From Ignavibacteriales bacterium (GTDB taxonomy: Bacteria > Bacteroidota > Ignavibacteria > Ignavibacteriales > Ignavibacteriaceae), in NCBI GenBank assembly GCA_016700155.1, contig CP065001.1, positions 3,844,001 to 3,908,000 on the forward strand: a DNA stretch of 64,000 nucleotides, read 5' to 3'. The first letter of the stretch is position 1. Each line of letters starts with the position of its first letter. Positions 59,151-64,000 of this stretch are shown here, one piece after another. The notes beneath the pieces are model-generated. The model saw only the letters and a list, made by a program, of their open reading frames with translations, searched no databases and was not told the DNA's origin. The position numbers and the translations under genes were made by a program.

Positions 59151-59675
59151 TTATCGTCGTCGGTTATAAATCCCCAGAATAATACCGAGAGCTAATGACC
59201 ATATTGCTGCTAATCCTATCTGAAATTCTTTTGGAAGTATAAATGTGACTGTGTGTGCGGGTATCCAGAACCACAACAAAGAATAAAATCCTTTATCAAT
59301 ATTTCTCCAGTTACTTTGTTGTGCAATTGCGTTGTCCAGCACACGATGCATAATTACAAGGAAAGGTCCGAATTGTAAGTTCATCATTGCTGAAATTGCA
59401 AATGATTTTCCGATGCCATCAAGTTCAGGCAGATAGTTATGAAAAATCAAACTGTCTACAAAGCCATTAAATCCCACAAAAGCATATTTGATAAAGACTG
59501 CAAGTATAGCCCATTCGATCATCTTCAACAGTAAAGTTTTTAAATCGTACGGTGAAAAAATTTTCCGTTTAACTAACCAATGTGAAACTATATCTCCTAA
59601 TGTTCCAAGAATTGCAAACTGAATCATTGCTGAGATGAGTGGAAAATTTTTTACGAAATCTATATACCAGGACAT
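59151..59675 (-). CDS. membrane protein, possibly Mpv17/PMP22-like
   Basis: 174 residues, four hydrophobic helices. GDIVSHWLVKRKIF near the start and LLWFWIPAHTVTFILPKEFQ near the end resemble the Mpv17/PMP22 family pattern (G-D-...-q, then W-x-x-W-P-x-x-q-x-x-N-F-x-x-V-P), a mainly eukaryotic membrane family with some bacterial members. The match is by eye and loose. Confidence 0.5.
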   Translation of the reverse strand: MSWYIDFVKNFPLISAMIQFAILGTLGDIVSHWLVKRKIFSPYDLKTLLLKMIEWAILAVFIKYAFVGFNGFVDSLIFHNYLPELDGIGKSFAISAMMNLQFGPFLVIMHRVLDNAIAQQSNWRNIDKGFYSLLWFWIPAHTVTFILPKEFQIGLAAIWSLALGIILGIYNRRR

Positions 59676-59964
59676 TCAAAAACCTTTTCAATAACAATTA
59701 CAAAAATGATTTCAAACATAGAAGTATTTATTGATGCACCCAAATAAAAAATTCTATCATAACAAACCATAAAGAACTTAACGCCTTCCAATCGGACTCA
59801 AATCAGCGTACTATTGCCCTTACCATCGATTGTATGCTAACAACAGTTTACTGCTGCTGGTACAATAGTTGAAAAATTTGTGCTAAAAAAATCCGGAGAA
59901 AATCCGTCTCTTGACTATAGCTGACTTCACGCATACATTGAAATCAAATTCATTGGAGGTTAAA
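59676..59964 (+). promoter_or_regulatory. intergenic region before the VWA gene
   Basis: About 290 bp with no supported gene. It should hold divergent promoters for the membrane protein and the VWA gene; no clear repeat or hairpin stands out. The only firm signal is GGAGGT at 59955-59960 before the VWA start. Confidence 0.35.
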
Positions 59965-61965
59965 ATGTCCGCACTCAAAACAATCCTGTTAAGTTTGGCA
60001 GTCACAATCTCACTTTTTGCGGGTGAAGGAAAAATTGTTGGTAAGGTAACTGATGCTGAAACCGGCGAACCATTAATCGGTGCTAATGTAATTATTGATA
60101 ATACCAAGCTTGGTGCAGCCACAAGCATAGATGGTACTTACATTATTCTGGATGTACCTGAAGGTACTTACACAATCATTGGGAAATACATTGGATATAA
60201 AGAAACCAAAGTCAAGGAAGTTATAGTATCTTCCAATCTCACAACTGAAGTCAATATTAAGCTGATTGCTGAAGCTTATCAAATAGATTGTATAGAGATA
60301 GTCTCTGAAAAGCCTTTAATAAATAAAAACCTTACTAACTCCACTACGGTTGTAAGTCCCGATAATACTTCGGTTCGAGGTGTTAATGGAGTTGTGAGTA
60401 CGCAATCTGGTGTAGTCAATCAGAATGGTAATCTTCACGTAAGAGGCAGCAGAAGTGATAACAGTGGTTATATTGTAAATGGTGTGCAGGAAATTCAATT
60501 TCAGGCAGGTGGTTATACATGGGGAAATTTCAACACAGAAGAATACAACACAATAGTTGAAAACGAATTTCTTGAATCAATGTCAAATCCACTTTCGACT
60601 TTTTCGATTGATGTTGATGCCGCGTCATACAGCAATGTACGGAGATTTATTAATGCAAACACCATTCCGCCGAGAGATGCTGTAAGAGTGGAAGAGTTTA
60701 TCAACTATTTTGACTATGATTACCCCCAGCCAAAAGACGGTTCACCATTTTCAATAACAACTGAAATTGGTGAATGCCCATGGAACAAAGACAACTATCT
60801 CATTCACATCGGGATAAAAGGGAAAGAATTATCTGATAATGAAAAACGCCAAAGTAATCTTGTGTTTCTTCTTGATGTTTCCGGTTCAATGACACCTGAG
60901 AATAAACTCCCGCTAGTAAAAAGATCAATGAAGATGATGCTTGATAAAATTTCGCCTAATGATAAAGTATCAATCGTTGTTTATGCAGGTGCTGCCGGAT
61001 TGGTTCTTCCTTCAACGTATGTATCAGAGAAACAAAAAATTCTTGATGCAATCGACAGGCTTAATGCAGGTGGTTCAACTGCCGGTGGTGCGGGGATTCT
61101 GCTCGCATACAAAACCGCGGAAGAAAATTTTATAAAAGGAGGCAACAACAGGATCATCCTTGCTACTGACGGAGATTTTAATGTTGGTGTCTCAAACACG
61201 TCAGACCTGGTTAAACTTGTTGAAGAAAAGAAAAAGTCGGGTATTTATTTAACCATACTCGGATTCGGAATGGATAATCTAAAGGATGGCAGACTTGAAG
61301 AACTTGCAGATAAAGGCAACGGCAACTACTATTACATCGATAATTTTATGGAAGCAAAAAAAGTACTCGGGCATGAAATCACTTCAACATTGTTTACAAT
61401 TGCCAAGGATGTGAAAATCCAGGTTGAGTTTAATCCTGCAAAAGTTTTAAGCTACAGGTTAATAGGATATGAAAACCGTATGCTGAAAAAAGAAGACTTT
61501 GAAGATGATAAAAAAGATGCCGGCGAGCTTGGCGCGGGTCACACTGTAACAGCATTGTATGAAGTTGTTCCCGTTAAAGAAGTAGCTGCAATACAGGGAT
61601 ATGAAAATCTTCGTTACCAGGAACACAGACTAAAGTATGAAGCAGTAAGCTCAAAAGAAGTTTTATTGTTCAGCATCAGGTACAAAGAACCGGATGAAGA
61701 TACAAGTAAACTGCTGACTAAAACACTTGAGCTTGATCCTGAAAATGAAATGCAAGTTTCAGAGAATTTTCTTTTCTCATCCGCTGTTGCACAGTTTGCC
61801 TTGCTGTTAAGGGATAGTCAGTTTAAAGGAACATCTAACTTTGAATCAGTCATAAGTCTTGCTGAAGACTCACAAGGGAAAGATGAGTTTGGCTACAGGG
61901 AAGAGTTCATAACATTGGTTAGAAATACAAAGGATATGATTGAAAGAATAAGTATTCGTCAATAA
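59965..61965 (+). CDS. VWA-domain protein with TonB-receptor-like N-terminus
   Basis: 666 residues from ATG 59965, which has GGAGGT 5 nt upstream. Signal peptide (ending SLFAG), carboxypeptidase-regulatory-like domain (about 20-105, KIVGKVTDAETGEPLIGANV), a remnant resembling the receptor plug (about 125-175, NLHVRGSRSDNSGYIVNG), then the YfbK-type N-terminal domain, a von Willebrand A domain (about 298-465) with MIDAS motif DVSGSM (304-309), and a C-terminal DUF3520-like region. Cell-surface or periplasmic, perhaps protein-binding. Regulation unknown. Confidence 0.88.
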   Translation: MSALKTILLSLAVTISLFAGEGKIVGKVTDAETGEPLIGANVIIDNTKLGAATSIDGTYIILDVPEGTYTIIGKYIGYKETKVKEVIVSSNLTTEVNIKLIAEAYQIDCIEIVSEKPLINKNLTNSTTVVSPDNTSVRGVNGVVSTQSGVVNQNGNLHVRGSRSDNSGYIVNGVQEIQFQAGGYTWGNFNTEEYNTIVENEFLESMSNPLSTFSIDVDAASYSNVRRFINANTIPPRDAVRVEEFINYFDYDYPQPKDGSPFSITTEIGECPWNKDNYLIHIGIKGKELSDNEKRQSNLVFLLDVSGSMTPENKLPLVKRSMKMMLDKISPNDKVSIVVYAGAAGLVLPSTYVSEKQKILDAIDRLNAGGSTAGGAGILLAYKTAEENFIKGGNNRIILATDGDFNVGVSNTSDLVKLVEEKKKSGIYLTILGFGMDNLKDGRLEELADKGNGNYYYIDNFMEAKKVLGHEITSTLFTIAKDVKIQVEFNPAKVLSYRLIGYENRMLKKEDFEDDKKDAGELGAGHTVTALYEVVPVKEVAAIQGYENLRYQEHRLKYEAVSSKEVLLFSIRYKEPDEDTSKLLTKTLELDPENEMQVSENFLFSSAVAQFALLLRDSQFKGTSNFESVISLAEDSQGKDEFGYREEFITLVRNTKDMIERISIRQ

Positions 61966-61972
61966 TAAGTTT

Positions 61973-62060
61973 GAATAGCACACGGATTAAACAGATCAAA
62001 CGGATAAAAACTGATCTGATCCGTGTTAATCAGTTCCATCAGTCTAATCTGTGTGCTATT
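61973..62060. repeat. long imperfect inverted repeat
   Basis: AATAGCACACGGATTA (about 61973-61988) pairs with TAATCTGTGTGCTATT (about 62044-62059), and the inner GATCAAACGGATAAAAACTGATCTGATCCGT also folds. Located between convergent genes. Looks like a mobile or extragenic repeat, possibly also a terminator; copy number elsewhere unknown. Confidence 0.6.
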
Positions 62061-62065
62061 TGTGT

Positions 62066-63235
62066 TTAAACAACAAACACTTTTGCAATATCAATCAGCA
62101 ATGATGGATTGTTCATCAACGCAGTTGTAAACACTTTGCCTAGTGTTCTTTTCTCGATTGGAATTTTTAGAATGGATTGTGCAATACTGTTAAACTTATC
62201 ATCCGAAAAATTGTAAATGCCTTCCTTAATCCTGTTGAAAGTTTCGTGACGTTTACCGAGCCTGTCCTTCCATGCTTTATCATAAGTCAGGACATGATCG
62301 GGTTTGTTCATCTTAATAGCTTCAGCAGCAATTCTTCCGGCAATACTTCCACCGATCATTCCGCTTGCAATACCTCCGCCGCTTAGTGGATTCACCTGTC
62401 TTGCAGCATCACCGACAAGCATAATTCCCGGGGCTGAAATTTTATCAAGTGTAATTGAACATGGAACTCCGCCCGCAATTGTGGTAAGAACGGGAGCGTC
62501 AGGATAGTGTTTGTTCATAAAATCATTAAGGAAAGATTGTGCTGATTTTTTCTTTCCGATCAACCCGCTTACACCAAGACCAATATTTGCCTTTTTATGA
62601 CCTTTAGGAAAAATCCAGAAGTAACCATTCGGCGCAACATCTTTTCCAAAGTAAAAGTAAAGTGTGTTCTGATCGACAGGAATATTTGCAGCAGTAATTT
62701 GCACAGCACTTTCCATATCACGGAAGTCAATGTGTGTTTCAAGTCCAGCCCATCGACCTACTCTTGATTCAACACCATCAGCAGCGATAACTACTTTTGC
62801 AGTTACTTCTTTTTGTTCGCCCTGAAATTCATATTTAACTCCGTTTACTTTTCCATCATTGTCAAACAATAATCCGTTTACATAAGCACGTGTGATAATG
62901 TGAGTTCCGGCTTCTGCGGCAGTTCGAGCGAGTTCGTAATCAAAAATTCTTCTGTCTAAAACATAACCTGCTTCACCGAAATCAATAATGACTTCGCTAC
63001 CATCAGGAGCGTTAAAAGAGAACTTGCAGATCTTTGCCGCAATCCATTTATCATCACTTGAAATGAATTCTTCAACACCGGGTTTACTGATTGCTTCGCC
63101 GCATCTTACAGGATAACCAACATCACGATCTTTCTCCAGCATTAAAACCGAAACACCCTGTTCAGCAGCATAACGCGCGGCTATACTTCCGGCGGGTCCG
63201 GCACCGACTACTATTATGTCGTAGTTTGTTTTCAT
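62066..63235 (-). CDS. geranylgeranyl-reductase-family FAD-dependent oxidoreductase
   Basis: 389 residues from ATG 63235 (MKTNYDIIVVGAGPAGSIAA). Dinucleotide-binding GxGxxG, CGEAISKPGVEEF after VGYPVR, and GIMLVGDAARQVNPLSGGGI. Members reduce isoprenoid double bonds (menaquinone or lipid side chains). A 2[4Fe-4S] ferredoxin gene just upstream on the same strand probably supplies electrons, with a degraded four-helix-bundle gene inserted between them. Confidence 0.88.
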   Translation of the reverse strand: MKTNYDIIVVGAGPAGSIAARYAAEQGVSVLMLEKDRDVGYPVRCGEAISKPGVEEFISSDDKWIAAKICKFSFNAPDGSEVIIDFGEAGYVLDRRIFDYELARTAAEAGTHIITRAYVNGLLFDNDGKVNGVKYEFQGEQKEVTAKVVIAADGVESRVGRWAGLETHIDFRDMESAVQITAANIPVDQNTLYFYFGKDVAPNGYFWIFPKGHKKANIGLGVSGLIGKKKSAQSFLNDFMNKHYPDAPVLTTIAGGVPCSITLDKISAPGIMLVGDAARQVNPLSGGGIASGMIGGSIAGRIAAEAIKMNKPDHVLTYDKAWKDRLGKRHETFNRIKEGIYNFSDDKFNSIAQSILKIPIEKRTLGKVFTTALMNNPSLLIDIAKVFVV

Positions 63236-63315
63236 TCTTATTCTAGATTTCAATTTTTAATTAAACTGATTTCATTTGGAAAGTCTTCAGTCCACAGTTC
63301 TCAGTCAGCAAATCT

Positions 63316-63678
63316 TTATTTAAACTTTTCAGGGTTTTCAATCATATGATTTAACATTTTACCGACTTCTTCAGATATTAATTTATAGTCCTGGTAAACT
63401 TGTTTAGTAATGTATTTACAGCTTAAAGAAAAATCCAACCACACCTGTGTTTCAGAATTTTCCATATCGGCATCAGTCACTTTAGAAATAAAATGAGCGG
63501 GATATTTTCTTTTTCTATAAGCTTCTCCAATCGATGAACAAACACTGCGAGATGATCTCCTTATCTGAGAAGTCAATCCAAACTTTTCTTCTTCAGGGAA
63601 GGATTTAGTTAGATTAAAAATATCCATCGCCAACTTAAATGCTTATTGATATACTTTTAAATCTCTAAAAGTGCTCAT
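63316..63678 (-). pseudogene. four-helix-bundle (S23/IVP-like) gene with an in-frame stop
   Basis: From ATG 63678 the frame reads MSTFRDLKVYQ, then TAA at 63643-63645, then AFKLAMDIFNLTKSFPEEEK and the rest of a 23S intervening-sequence/four-helix-bundle protein (SQIRRSSRSVCSSIGEAYRKRKY, LSCKYITKQVYQDY). The family normally has Lys at the stop (YQKA), so AAA to TAA is the simplest change. A shortened protein from TTG at 63633 is possible but would lack the first helix start. Confidence 0.85.
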
Positions 63679-63732
63679 CACTAAACTTTAATCATTTTTC
63701 TGATTGAAGGCTGACGACTGCGGACTGATGAC

Positions 63733-63960
63733 TCATCCAGCTAACACACCTTCCTTCTTAAACTTAATCACCTCAATCGGGCAGCTCCAGACACACTTTG
63801 CGCAATTTGTGCAGCGAGGGTCAATGATAAATATTTCCGCTTCTTTCAATTCAATCGCGTCTTCAGGACAAACACCAACACAGCACCCGCAAAAGTCACA
63901 CTTATCCGGAAGTATGTCTATCATTAGTTTGCCGGTTTTTGCTTGTCGGTAATTCATCAT
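63733..63960 (-). CDS. 2[4Fe-4S] ferredoxin
   Basis: 75 residues with two cluster motifs, CDFCGCCVGVCP and CTNCAKCVWSCP, each C-x2-C-x2-C-x3-C. The start could be at 63960 or 36 bp later (MIDILPDKCDFCG), since no ribosome site decides. Upstream of the geranylgeranyl-reductase-type gene; electron donor role inferred from the pair. Confidence 0.93.
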   Translation of the reverse strand: MMNYRQAKTGKLMIDILPDKCDFCGCCVGVCPEDAIELKEAEIFIIDPRCTNCAKCVWSCPIEVIKFKKEGVLAG

Positions 63961-64000
63961 TTATAATTTTTTATTTGGCGGGAAAAGTTAAACAAACTAA

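Noticed and set aside
1..64000. CRISPR arrays, tRNA or rRNA genes
   Set aside because: No regularly spaced direct repeats and no cloverleaf or rRNA sequence were recognised on reading.

Overview
The window is AT-rich bacterial chromosome of the Bacteroidetes/Chlorobi group, most likely an Ignavibacteria-type organism (inference). Two secreted proteins end in a type IX secretion sorting domain with the QNYPNPFNPST motif typical of that lineage. TonB-dependent receptors with carboxypeptidase-like regulatory domains, a UpxY-type NusG paralog and clear Shine-Dalgarno sequences fit the same assignment. No rRNA, tRNA or CRISPR array was seen.

Left host flank (1-8130): a tRNA uridine hydroxylase (trhO), a class II DNA photolyase, two T9SS cargo proteins, exonuclease III, and the 3' half of an outer-membrane beta-barrel gene.

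Prophage (8131-40386, about 32.3 kb): a complete-looking Mu-like transposable prophage inserted in that beta-barrel gene. The 5' half of the gene lies at 40387-40569. A 5-bp direct repeat (ATCAT) flanks the element, and removing the element plus one repeat restores an uninterrupted 259-codon reading frame. Both ends carry repeated GCAAC...TTGAGAAA sites arranged as in Mu: two in tandem on the right, spaced on the left. From left to right it holds: a leftward repressor with a lipoprotein; rightward Cro-like, CII-like, MuA and MuB genes; a run of small early genes (DUF3164, GemA, several small zinc-binding proteins, a PolX-like nucleotidyltransferase); a minor head protein; a probable pseudoknotted structured RNA; a head/packaging block that runs leftward (DUF1320, DUF1834, terminase small and large, portal, gpG-like); then rightward scaffold, capsid, a lysis cassette (endolysin, holin-like, one-protein spanin), tail proteins, tail-assembly chaperones with a T TTT TTT frameshift site, tape measure, a distal tail protein and an N6-adenine methylase at the right end, where Mu has mom. 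No sheath was recognised, so a siphovirus-like virion is likely.

Right host flank (40387-64000): an iron operon read leftward (DtxR regulator with its operator, a membrane-anchored DtxR-FeoA-FeoA protein, and FeoB split into GTPase and permease genes) that runs into the interrupted beta-barrel gene. Next come small membrane proteins, a B12-binding protein, cobO, a DinB-like protein, a metallo-beta-lactamase-fold hydrolase, a lipoprotein, a GlsB-type protein and a MarR regulator. A leftward cluster follows: UDP-glucose dehydrogenase, UpxY, YhaM-like nuclease, TPR protein and sirtuin. After that come a frameshifted hybrid histidine kinase, a TonB-dependent receptor, a VWA protein with a receptor-like N-terminus, a geranylgeranyl-reductase-type flavoprotein, a four-helix-bundle gene with an early stop codon, and a 2[4Fe-4S] ferredoxin.
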